Shown here piece by piece: positions 61,501 through 64,000 of a stretch of 64,000 bases of DNA (within the stretch, counting starts at the first letter, position 1; each line of letters begins with the position of its first letter). The notes under the pieces are model-generated. The model was not told the origin of the DNA. It saw only the letters and a program-made list of their open reading frames with translations, and did no database searches. The translations under genes were made by a program, and so were the position numbers. Origin of the DNA: Enoplolaimus lenunculus (lineage: Eukaryota; Nematoda; Enoplea; Enoplida; Thoracostomopsidae); assembly GCA_030248215.1 (NCBI GenBank), contig JASANG010001682.1, positions 1 to 64,000 on the forward strand, written 5' to 3'.

Positions 61501-63857
61501 CATCAAGGAAGACGCGAGCTATAGATATTCACCAGATTGCGACCGTATACCTCAAACATTGCAGTCTAATGTCATAATATTCCGTTGGATCCGGGGTCAG
61601 ATGTTAAGTACATACTTCAATAAAATTAAGACCTTATGATACTCAATGCTGGTTTTCGTATTCGCAGTATACTTGTTTTTATGTACATGTAAACGGGCCA
61701 TTTGGCGTAAAATAATGGTTCTTAGTAAAAATAAAAATTGAGAATTGCGTGCGCTTTTGTATTTGTAGAAATGTGCGCGTTATTAGTTAAAATATGATTT
61801 TGCTAAATGTTTGCTGAATGATTTTAACAATGAAAGTTGCGAAGCTTCGTTAGCCCCAGTCTACTTAAGTATGTACGTTGAGTTATTATTTTGTGTTGCG
61901 TAAACTTAATATTTTTTGCTATCATTTTTGCTGTTGGGATTGTGCAAATATCGAATTTAGATTATGCGAGAGTAAACTTTCGAGTCTATTGAACAATGTT
62001 TTTCTGTTCTGATACAGGAAGAATTTGAAACAGTTGAACTATTCAAGAACGAACGCGGTGGCCTCGGTATCAAAATTGCCGGCGGTGGCACTGGCCAAAA
62101 ACGTATTTACGTTAAAGCACTTGTCGACGAACCGGCTTTGTCGTGTCCAAATATACAACGCGGTGATATTATTGTCTCGGTGCGTAATACTGTTTCTAAG
62201 CTTTTTTCTTTACATATTTAGTCCATAAGGGCTTGCCTACTAAACCTAGACCTAAACCCAAGTTTAAGCATAAGCTTAACATAAGCCTAATGTTTAGATT
62301 AACCTTCCTGGCCTCTGAGACTCCCACTCACTTTCCCAGTGGGCAGGCCCCTATAATTAACATAACCCACTTTTTAACCCTTTTAAATTATTTCATTTTT
62401 CGGCGTTACTAGTACATCGTTCGTGTGCATTGAAGATCAAGCTTCCTTCAAAGTAGCATTCGACCGGGTATGTGGACTGTTACCAGTTTACGTATATCCG
62501 GTTGATCTGCGTTCCGGAAAAAATTCACTGTCCGGTCGCAACCTGGTGTTCACGTGGTAGTGAAACTGTATAACAGTTACTATAGGGAATTGTCCAAAAC
62601 ACCTTTACCCGTAGACCTACGTCGATATATGCCTTCGGATGTGCTAAAAGTGTGTATTAAAAAGTTCATATTCGAAAAAACCAAGGAGCTGTACCAGTTT
62701 GTTTCACAAACCAAAACACCCCAATAACAAGTTGGCATGCATTGATATTGCTCTCAATACGTTGTTTTGTGTTCAATTAAGTAATAACTTCTTACTATGG
62801 ATTGTATTTGCAAATAATATGTTTAGCACCTATCGCCAGCTAGTAATAGTTTGTCAAGCAAGGCAATTCCGACAGCTACAAATCTTGATTTACGGCCGGT
62901 AACACGTGAATGACGCATGCATCAAATTCTTAATTCTTGGAGAGCATGAGCAACAAACTATCCGCCTTGCTTGCATGTAGAATTGTGTTTTGTGTTATCA
63001 GTTTGTGACTGCTACAGGTCAACAACCGCGATACCAGAGCAGTAACACATCAGGAAGTTGTTGCACTCCTGAAATCGTCACCATCACCTGTCGTTCTCGG
63101 TTTGAGTAGGCCCAAATCGAAGCAACACTCAACAGATAACCTTGTAAATGAGCCAGATCCTGCTACAAACACTCGTGCAAATTTTCAAAAGGTAGTCATT
63201 GTATCCAATGCTTTATTACATGAGTATTAACTTGGTTGATGTGTTGTGTTTGTGTTGTCTGTTTTGCGCAGTATCCAATAGTTTATTTGATATCCAGTTG
63301 TTTGTCAGTATTGAGTCTCGTTTGCGGTATATGTCTATTAACTTGTTTCATGATTTTTTATTATCGTTTTTATTTTGAAACTAATCGTGAGTGGAAAATT
63401 GCTAATAATGCTAGAAAATTATTATTAAAAATCGCTTTTGTTATTGTTAGTTACTGGGTTTGTTTAGTTAGCATGAGGTCGCCATCCTCTTACATTTGAG
63501 TTTTCTAGCGACGACTCAAACCATCAAAGCATAACTTCTAAGGTAGGTAACAAAAACTGCTATTTGTAGCACTGGTTATTGCTGTTTCAGAGGATTGGAT
63601 CATCTCGACGCAGCAGTGTCAAAGTTGCATCAAAACCTGCGCCACCTGAAAATTTAATAACTGTTGTGTTAACGAAACCGTCACCAGAGTCGAAAATTGG
63701 TCTCAGTCTTGGCAAACCACCCCAACGGCAGCATTATGCTCCTGATCTTTCTTCGACCTATCAACATTTAGTGTCGCAAATTTATATTCGCGATGTTATA
63801 CCGAACGGCGTTGCAGCATTGGACGGCAGGCTAAGAATTGGTGATCGTTTAGTGGAG
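23210..63857 (+). CDS. large KIND-FERM-multiPDZ gene, PTPN13/FRMPD2 type, 32 exons in window, continues to the right
   Basis: The exons listed separately below join to about 2,500 residues. Order: KIND domain (about residues 33-245), a disordered linker of about 1,000 residues rich in Ser, Asn and Asp, a complete FERM domain (about 1290-1675), PDZ1 (about 1885-1980), PDZ2 (about 2310-2395) and most of PDZ3 (from about 2455). KIND-FERM-PDZ order is found in tyrosine phosphatase PTPN13 and in FRMPD2. Such proteins sit under the plasma membrane and scaffold partners. Whether a phosphatase domain follows lies outside the window, so the name stays open. Splice phases agree at all junctions except 25/26. 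Human PTPN13 has a much shorter KIND-FERM linker. Introns hold nearly all the mobile DNA listed from 23424 on. Confidence 0.9.
23525..23865. mobile_element. decayed hAT-like element in intron 1
   Basis: CGGAACCGGAACTTC at the left and GGACTTCCGGTTGCACCTG at the right, with an inner GAACAAATTG...GATCAATTATTG part, resemble the MITE at 13110-13386. Confidence 0.5.
24098..24387 (+). CDS. exon 2: KIND domain, middle
   Basis: Acceptor CTTTTTAG. The phase fits exon 1. ESILFYPDGSISFKN corresponds to the LLLLPSGSVSF part of the KIND domain. A variable insert follows, then ITLIALEK. Donor AAG|GTTCGT, phase 0. Confidence 0.85.
24440..24520. repeat. hAT-like scrap in intron 2
   Basis: GAGCAGGAACCAGGAAGG and ACCGGAACCACTCC are decayed pieces of the CCGGAA-rich MITE family. 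Confidence 0.35.
24739..25131. mobile_element. foldback MITE in intron 2
   Basis: The outer ends ATATATGTCATA and TACGACATATAT are inverted repeats. Inside them GGCGGAATTACGACTTGGC mirrors the reverse complement of CAAATCGTAATTCCGC. The right arm is GGGCTGGCCCAAATCG ... CTGAATTGGGC. About 390 bases, no coding frame. Confidence 0.6.
25287..25343 (+). CDS. exon 3: KIND domain
   Basis: 19 codons, MYTYCFGGALNYALLYNDQ, matching the IYSLGMTLYWGADYE strand-helix of KIND domains. Acceptor TTGTTTCAG, donor CAA|GTAAGT, phase 0 on both sides. Confidence 0.87.
25428..26671 (+). mobile_element. Helitron-like non-autonomous element H1 with tandem-repeat core
   Basis: The left end is A|TTGAGCGAAG. The right end has the inverted GAGCTTCGTTCAAT, a hairpin GTAGTcccACTAC and GACTGG|T. 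Insertion between A and T without target duplication and a CTRR-type end (CTGG) are Helitron marks. The conserved left body contains CAGGAACGGCTGAAC and GATTTTGATAAAC. The core is several 155-175-base units containing GATAATTGA(A/G)TAGTTAGC. MITE copy E interrupts it. Confidence 0.72.
25622..26006 (+). mobile_element. hAT-like MITE, copy E, inside Helitron-like H1
   Basis: The ends are CAGGGTGCAACCGGAATT and GGTTGCACCCTG, flanked by perfect 8-base duplications GCTACAGG. Removing it rejoins TTAGCTACAGGCTAATTTGC, which matches the uninterrupted H3 copy near 39226-39245. It is therefore younger than H1. Confidence 0.92.
26718..27449. mobile_element. foldback element with 60-base inverted ends and inner hairpins
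   Basis: Ends of about 60 bases are inverted copies: CAATATCTTTTCTCAGCTGC ... ACGTCATATGGTAAGGG at the left and its reverse at the right (27395-27449). Inside is a near-perfect 39-base palindrome at 26771-26809 (GTTAACGAGTG...CACTCGTTAAC), then CCTTACCCTAACG...CGTTAGGGTAAGG. A degenerate repeat, TTGCAAAATTC, spans 27190-27350. Confidence 0.75.
27559..27651 (+). CDS. exon 4: KIND domain C-terminal helix region
   Basis: 31 codons. SPDLYSLLNMVV and QPDIRPSLTKISQ match the LSxELxxLLxxM...RPSLxxVL signature of KIND and kinase C-lobes. Acceptor GTAATTTCAG, donor CAG|GTACAG, phase 0. Confidence 0.87.
28521..29372 (+). pseudogene. LINE endonuclease domain with embedded PHD finger, broken at its end
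   Basis: ATG at 28521. LRIASWNVRTLLPSG (residues 16-30) and ACLSETRFPDSG (about residues 47-58) open an APE-type endonuclease. A PHD finger then intervenes (28770-28910, residues 84-130): CTVC, CTKC, WCHYTC, W-KCIVC. After it the endonuclease resumes with YTLHWSG and NHGVGIAL, then VCIVSVYAPTEG-like and FLIVAGDWNAQLGP. Past about 29260 the frame is lost: the expected RWRTSVLDSRTF and NEWSSDHGLVR continue in another frame to 29518, and roughly 60 residues between are missing. The domain nicks target DNA in active relatives. Confidence 0.8.
29531..31552 (+). CDS. LINE reverse transcriptase (RTE-like)
   Basis: The open frame is 673 residues from ATG at 29531. Motifs in order are MYKNYRGISLLDIASKILEA, NQAGFRAGRSCADQIFTLRQ, FVDFAAAFDSIDRDSLW, GVRQGGISSPILF and the catalytic FADD (LTFADDIAVLAES, near residue 400). 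The C-terminal part holds VDDFTYLGSSISSSG, LLYACETWP and FDHRMLRWILHVSYRDHVTN. It most resembles RTE-group elements that I recall from flatworms and other invertebrates. It should be the C-terminal part of one polyprotein with the endonuclease; the break upstream makes it a separate frame here. Confidence 0.88.
   Translation: MATNLNQACSETLGVRRINRSGWISNETISLMDQRRSQPKCNRLRNAVRRAVAGDREVMWTRFVVDAEQANRVGDSRKLFQMVKSLNKKGCAPPTLKDRNGILIDGKQAKLDRWAEHFKELLNRPSPANPLSAEDLGTPIPATCIRVEPPSLEDVKKAIRSTRSGRAGGEDGLPPEAYKYGGEPVATELVSLFETIWRSESIPSDWEIAEVVPLFKKGGKSMYKNYRGISLLDIASKILEAVLIDRIKQWRDPLTRENQAGFRAGRSCADQIFTLRQVIETRNEFGRATFIGFVDFAAAFDSIDRDSLWLIMAASGVPQKIISMFRALYRSTKCRVGVCGTATDTFEIHTGVRQGGISSPILFSWCEDWLLKVSFDDHVDGVLMGSETDDSSVLSDLTFADDIAVLAESPEQLQRMLDRLGENAKRVGLVISTAKTKILCCGTETRPKISIARETIEVVDDFTYLGSSISSSGDGSTEIRTRIAKAYNAMLALKAVWGNRNLSKQLKRRIYMACVRPVLLYACETWPIKANHERRLDAFDHRMLRWILHVSYRDHVTNVEVRRQMGIKETVSESILKRRLYWFGHVARMETVRLPFKSLFHPIPADEGWRRPFRGVRNTWQRKLFKDVNCRPVHDIVNRNAAVFKRDYLTLLRQLAMDRSGFVLLVDKIASCK
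33690..34335. other. rest of intron 4
   Basis: A (TA)-rich run lies at 33720-33780. After it there is no gene. TAAGTCAA/TTGACTTA words recur in both orientations between 34060 and 34240, perhaps a decayed inverted-repeat element. Confidence 0.4.
34336..34425 (+). CDS. exon 5: end of KIND domain
   Basis: 30 codons, phase 0 on both sides: IVGNKVADRNLDCKKIIVEL then YRSVMGSDEE. This matches the last KIND helix (SYVKHLVKLVLGNLSGTD in PTPN13). Acceptor TTGTTACAG, donor GAG|GTACAC. Confidence 0.75.
34807..35491 (+). mobile_element. Helitron-like element H2 in intron 5
   Basis: It begins A|TTGAGCGAAGCTC and ends ATGACTGG|T. The shared left body has CAAGAACAGCTGAACCG and GATTTTGATAAAC, followed by core repeats with CTCCAAAACAGATAATGAAT. 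The 3' hairpin is decayed. Confidence 0.65.
36720..36804 (+). CDS. exon 6: linker after KIND
   Basis: MFHEDDGVEVADVDLELFN, acidic. Acceptor TGTTTAAG is modest; donor TTGG|GTATGT. The phase agrees with both neighbours. A very short preceding exon cannot be excluded. Confidence 0.65.
37270..37929 (+). CDS. exon 7: linker with polyasparagine run
   Basis: After GSPFGEGRRSLAELSKMSGG the exon is Ser/Thr rich. An (AAT)15 run at about 37490-37535 encodes 15 asparagines, so length variation between individuals is likely. Acceptor TTTTTTCAG, donor TTGG|GTAAGC, phases fit. Confidence 0.85.
38033..38081 (+). CDS. exon 8: linker
   Basis: A small exon, DAVQKTIDVSYSGDERG. Acceptor TTATTTTCAG, donor GTGG|GTGAGT. 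Phase in 1, phase out 2. Confidence 0.78.
38160..38300 (+). repeat. candidate tRNA-related SINE head in intron 8
   Basis: GCGTTCGATTCC is a perfect B-box core. TTTGGCTGTGGAGC, 25-30 bases upstream, is A-box-like. A GC-rich body follows (CCGGCGTCCCGGTGC). It could be a lone tRNA pseudogene. A 24-base tandem duplication lies nearby at 38514-38562. Confidence 0.35.
38656..38783 (+). CDS. exon 9: linker
   Basis: TNDDSLNADTSVWENSSDHT then NRDRSRASAISSQFLSGD. Acceptor GTAATATTTAG, donor GGAG|GTTGGT. The phase fits exons 8 and 10. Confidence 0.8.
39028..39880 (+). mobile_element. Helitron-like element H3, 3' truncated, in intron 9
   Basis: Begins ATTGAGCGAAACTCGG. It is nearly identical to H1 in the left body and core. 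Core units start at about 39367, 39541, 39696 and 39851 (CTCCAAAAC), so the period is 155-175 bases. The 3' hairpin end is missing. A 60-base hairpin (GTGTGACATAC...GTATGTCACAC) lies just right, at 39909-39972. Confidence 0.68.
40148..40268 (+). CDS. exon 10: linker
   Basis: IPISIREDSTAETVAKFSRS then RHSVRNTFAVKNSARAEP. Acceptor GCTTCAG, donor GCC|GTGAGT, phases fit. Confidence 0.8.
40429..40870 (+). CDS. exon 11: linker, Cys/Arg-rich segment of unknown function
   Basis: Begins TMDTPFRCRWSSRQLRARLD, later STDCDMCRRERAAVL. An arginine-rich helix and a CxxC pair are visible; no domain is recognised. Acceptor ATTTTTAG, donor GCT|GTAAGC. Confidence 0.8.
41134..41594 (+). CDS. exon 12: acidic linker
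   Basis: YVDYTALFGTARSNSYDDF, then Asp-rich QADLEDDDDEF and many SF/SP sites. Acceptor TTTTCTCAG, donor AA|GTAAGT, phase 2. Confidence 0.83.
42089..42150. repeat. hAT-like end fragment in intron 12
   Basis: AGGGTGCAATTGGAATTCC and GATTACAATTCG match the end of the CAGGGTGCAA MITE family. The rest of the element is absent. Confidence 0.45.
42632..42917 (+). CDS. exon 13: basic, serine-rich linker
   Basis: SVSTSGRSSKKSLTADL and RSSQRSTHNRGSKNKAPEPG. Likely disordered, with many RxxS sites. Acceptor GTGGTTTCAG, donor GAG|GTAGGT. Confidence 0.82.
43611..43950 (+). CDS. exon 14: polyaspartate linker
   Basis: Contains DYDDDDDADDDDDEDE (about 43788-43835), coded by GAT/GAC repeats, then LIAAADAYANALGG. 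Acceptor ACTGCTTTAAG, donor AAAG|GTTGGT, phase 1. Confidence 0.82.
44394..44789 (+). mobile_element. hAT-like MITE, copy F, in intron 14
   Basis: The ends are CAGGGTGCAACCGGAATT and GGTTGCACCCTG, with perfect flanking 8-base duplications GTAGGGTC. Core nearly identical to copies A, C and E. This is the cleanest copy for defining the family. Confidence 0.92.
44907..45036. mobile_element. GC-rich hairpin MITE, PIF/Harbinger-like
   Basis: Nearly the whole 130 bases fold back: the left arm GGGTTGTGCTGTAC ... GGCGCCGACCGTCCGTCACC pairs with GGTGACGGACGGCGCCGTAT ... GTATAGCGCAACCC. TTA flanks both sides, the 3-base target typical of PIF/Harbinger. It is much richer in GC than its surroundings. Confidence 0.7.
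45474..45859 (-). mobile_element. hAT-like MITE, copy G (diverged subfamily)
   Basis: Starts CAGGGTGCAACGGTATC and ends AATTCTGGTTGCACCCTG. Core matches copies B and D. The flanks ATGGTGTC and ATGGAAGC agree at 5 of 8 bases, so it is an older insertion. Confidence 0.72.
46230..46400. repeat. fragment of the foldback family in intron 14
   Basis: TTGATTTCTTATGACCTCCG, then TTTTTTGGTGTTC and AAAGTTTGACAATCTATACC resemble one arm of the elements at 20051 and 21605. Confidence 0.45.
46638..46818. mobile_element. small hAT-like MITE with CAGTG ends
   Basis: CAGTGAGTTGTAGATCTAGG at the left and the reversed CAGTGGCGGATCCAGGGGG at the right form an imperfect inverted repeat. The flanks GACGAACG and GACAAGCG agree at 6 of 8 bases. 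CAGTGGCGGATCCAG is a common hAT end in invertebrates. Confidence 0.6.
46819..48539. other. intron 14, no gene recognised
   Basis: AT-rich intron. Open frames are short and without domains. I see no RNA gene. Confidence 0.4.
48540..48638. repeat. hAT-like end fragment
   Basis: ATATCCGGTAGATTTTTACC and GGAACAGAATATCCGGTCGC followed by ACCCTG are a decayed relative of the GGTTGCACCCTG ends. Confidence 0.45.
49684..50193 (+). mobile_element. Helitron-like element H4 in intron 14, short core
   Basis: Starts A|TTGACCGAAACGAAGCTCC; ends GTCCGAGCTTCGCTCAAT, hairpin GTAGgtcgaaCTAC and GACTGG|T. The GAAGCTC/GAGCTTC subterminal inverted repeat is clearest here. The core is reduced to about one unit. 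Confidence 0.72.
50427..50719 (+). CDS. exon 15: arginine/serine-rich linker with kinase-type sites
   Basis: RRNSSFVRRGSMRV, STRRGSGSSVKRSLRGSKRA: several RRxS/KRxS sites of the type used by basophilic kinases such as PKA. Acceptor TATTTGCAG, donor AAAG|GTTTGC, phase 0. Confidence 0.83.
51432..51512 (+). CDS. exon 16: linker
   Basis: 27 codons: EMASPEFLYASRRQCIRLTT then PSMSTYK. Acceptor TATGTTTTAG, donor AAG|GTAAAC. Phase 0 on both sides. Confidence 0.78.
51892..52255 (+). CDS. exon 17: FERM F1 lobe starts
   Basis: A Gly/Ser-rich lead is followed by NVLVLLLNGQRIDVTCSVHS, RAAEIFETVVDHVNLTEHYL, FGLTYLK: the ubiquitin-like F1 lobe. Acceptor CCAGTTTTAG, donor AAAG|GTAGGT, phase 1. Confidence 0.88.
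52556..52721 (+). CDS. exon 18: FERM F1 to F2
   Basis: DGEHFFFEPDEKISKSAPPG, WRDKKSGG, then LYTLYLRIKFYPDALDFVK, the conserved F1 end. Acceptor GTCTTCTAG, donor AA|GTACGC, phase 2. Confidence 0.9.
53146..53374 (+). CDS. exon 19: FERM F2 lobe
   Basis: NPQTLHQLYLQLRRDLIDER, then AFQLAALALQAEYGD is the core F2 signature. A variable insert follows, then YFQLNHYLPQ. Acceptor TTCGTTCAG, donor CAG|GTCAGT. Confidence 0.92.
53787..53903 (+). CDS. exon 20: FERM F2 lobe end
   Basis: 39 codons with LTQMLTEVHVQYAGLSQVDA, ELEFLR, the F2 helix leading to F3. Acceptor TTGGTTTCAG, donor AGG|GTACGT, phase 0. Confidence 0.9.
53904..55416. other. intron 20, no gene recognised
   Basis: 1.5 kb between the F2 and F3 exons. 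I see no repeat family or coding frame I can support. Confidence 0.4.
55417..55575 (+). CDS. exon 21: FERM F3 lobe
   Basis: LREYGIHFHRMF is the classic F2-F3 junction, followed by SIWVGILPRGVILFEER, the first F3 strands. Acceptor CGATTTCAG, donor CGG|GTTAGC. Confidence 0.92.
55956..56176 (+). CDS. exon 22: FERM F3 lobe
   Basis: RGERIPLSKHPWRDTATLSF, NRKKFVIVP match the PWxxIxxLSFxxKKF signature of F3. A loop insert follows, then LVFYTDSHKK. Acceptor GATTACTGTAG, donor AAAAA|GTATGC, phase 2. Confidence 0.88.
56451..56536 (+). CDS. exon 23: FERM F3 C-terminal helix
   Basis: SAYFVHFASAQHRFGMKMNT: the final F3 helix (KLCxxxHxFF type). It restores phase between exons 22 and 24. Acceptor TAATGTTTAG, donor AATG|GTTCGT. 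Confidence 0.85.
56840..57026 (+). CDS. exon 24: linker after FERM
   Basis: TLERSSGAKKSTPKIPQISV then SRLPLSTPNGQNTV. Acceptor GTATTTTTAG, donor AACAG|GTGTTT, phase 2. Confidence 0.82.
57543..57940 (+). CDS. exon 25: Ser/Ala-rich linker
   Basis: SSLTGHTAVLPDATLSSQRL, then GKSQRHSTATASGASVDSVG. Acceptor TTTATTTTAAG; consensus donor TCAG|GTAGGT gives phase 1, while the next exon needs phase 2. A second donor four bases on (57944|57945, GTTTTA) would fit; a missed small exon is the other explanation. Confidence 0.72.
58768..58973 (+). CDS. exon 26: PDZ1, first half
   Basis: HLVEELARQLNICGSD, LMTLNLVKDAHFGLGLTLVD (carboxylate-binding loop FGLGL), VKSVTPGGPADLNGRLKLG. The 5' edge is uncertain: acceptors end at 58761 (GGGTAG) or 58767 (TTCAG). 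A small upstream exon around 58595-58620 (VILHYFP) is possible. Donor TTAG|GTTAGT. Confidence 0.82.
59122..60142 (+). CDS. exon 27: PDZ1 second half and long linker
   Basis: GDRVVSVNGVSLEGKNRHDA, VDLVRRSASSVAMQIMRL finishes PDZ1. Then about 300 Ser/Gly/Asn-rich residues with acidic clusters follow (SEDDEDTGSG, SSSDGDDYSDGS). Acceptor TTGTTTCTAG, donor AATAG|GTAAAA, phase 2. Confidence 0.9.
60402..60504 (+). CDS. exon 28: linker
   Basis: RSNHSRSSTGELNGSGGDWT, DSLSLRDVPDYDPDK. Acceptor TTTTCATCAG, donor AAG|GTACGA. Phase in 2, out 0. Confidence 0.82.
60505..62017. other. intron 28, no gene recognised
   Basis: Contains a short decayed hAT-like scrap at about 60895-60960 (AGGGGGCAAAAATC...CCGATTCCGGTTCAGG). 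The rest is AT-rich without a supported feature. Confidence 0.4.
62018..62179 (+). CDS. exon 29: PDZ2, first half
   Basis: FETVELFKNERGGLGIKIAG (binding loop GGLGIKI), RIYVKALVDEPALSCPNIQR, GDIIVS. Acceptor TGATACAG, donor TCG|GTGCGT, phase 0. Confidence 0.92.
62480..62560. repeat. hAT-like end fragment in intron 29
   Basis: TATCCGGTTGATCTGCG, GGAAAAAATTCACTGTCCGG, TCGCAACCTGG: decayed end sequences of the GGTTGCACCCTG family. Confidence 0.4.
63018..63191 (+). CDS. exon 30: PDZ2 second half and linker
   Basis: VNNRDTRAVTHQEVVALLKS, SPSPVVLGLSRPK finishes PDZ2. Acceptor TGCTACAG, donor AAAAG|GTAGTC, phase 0. Confidence 0.9.
63501..63542 (+). CDS. exon 31: small linker exon
   Basis: 14 codons, FSSDDSNHQSITSK. 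Acceptor CATTTGAG is weak but keeps frame; donor AAG|GTAGGT is good. Confidence 0.6.
63591..63857 (+). CDS. exon 32: PDZ3 (partial; continues past window)
   Basis: ENLITVVLTKPSPESKIGLS, a widened loop, then QIYIRDVIPNGVAALDGRLR, IGDRLVE. The last PDZ helix must be in a later exon. Acceptor GCTGTTTCAG, donor GAG|GTATTT, phase 0. Confidence 0.9.
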
Positions 63858-64000
63858 GTATTTTAATGCCAATTTGCCACAAATATTTTATGTTTAAGAC
63901 CTAATTGATTTTTATAAATCATTTTGTTTGTGGAAAACGTTGGCCTTATTTATGCCTTCACCTTTGTTTTTATGGTACTTTGGTAATACTCGATGTAGTA

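Noticed and set aside
23210-63857. Firm naming of the host gene as PTPN13
   Set aside because: The phosphatase domain, if any, is outside the window, and FRMPD2-type proteins share KIND, FERM and PDZ order.

Overview
The window looks like AT-rich nuclear DNA of an invertebrate animal. It has spliced GT-AG genes read with the standard code and a dense mix of LTR, LINE, Helitron-like, hAT-like and foldback repeats. I cannot name the taxon from sequence alone.

Layout. (1) Positions 1-10467 hold a nearly complete, young Ty3/Gypsy-type LTR element on the + strand: LTR, primer site, Gag-protease, RT-RNase H, integrase ending in a PHD finger, a membrane-spanning third frame, and the 3' LTR. It is treated here as a fossil. 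(2) Positions 10468-23209 show no convincing gene. The stretch carries short tandem duplications, a tRNA-related SINE candidate, hAT-like MITEs with GGTTGCACCCTG-type ends, tandem-repeat blocks of a Helitron-like family, and long foldback elements. (3) From 23210 to beyond the window end runs one large + strand host gene of the PTPN13/FRMPD2 type. I assembled 32 exons whose splice phases agree at all but one junction. They encode a KIND domain, a linker of about 1,000 residues, a complete FERM domain and the first three PDZ domains. Further PDZ domains and any phosphatase domain would lie to the right.

The introns of that gene are the main landing ground for mobile DNA. Intron 3 holds a stack of elements inserted into one another. 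Intron 4 holds a broken, spliced gene of an uncharacterised DDE-like family on the minus strand. A 3.2-kb RTE-like LINE has inserted into that gene's last codons with an 11-base target duplication. Introns 5, 9 and 14 each contain a Helitron-like copy with 155-175-base internal tandem repeats.

Two points stand out. The RTE-like LINE carries a PHD finger inside its endonuclease domain, and the unrelated Gypsy-type element carries one at the end of its integrase. This suggests that two retroelement lineages in one genome recruited chromatin-reader fingers independently. The second point is the Helitron-like family, with A/T insertion, a GACTGG end, subterminal inverted repeats and satellite-like cores.
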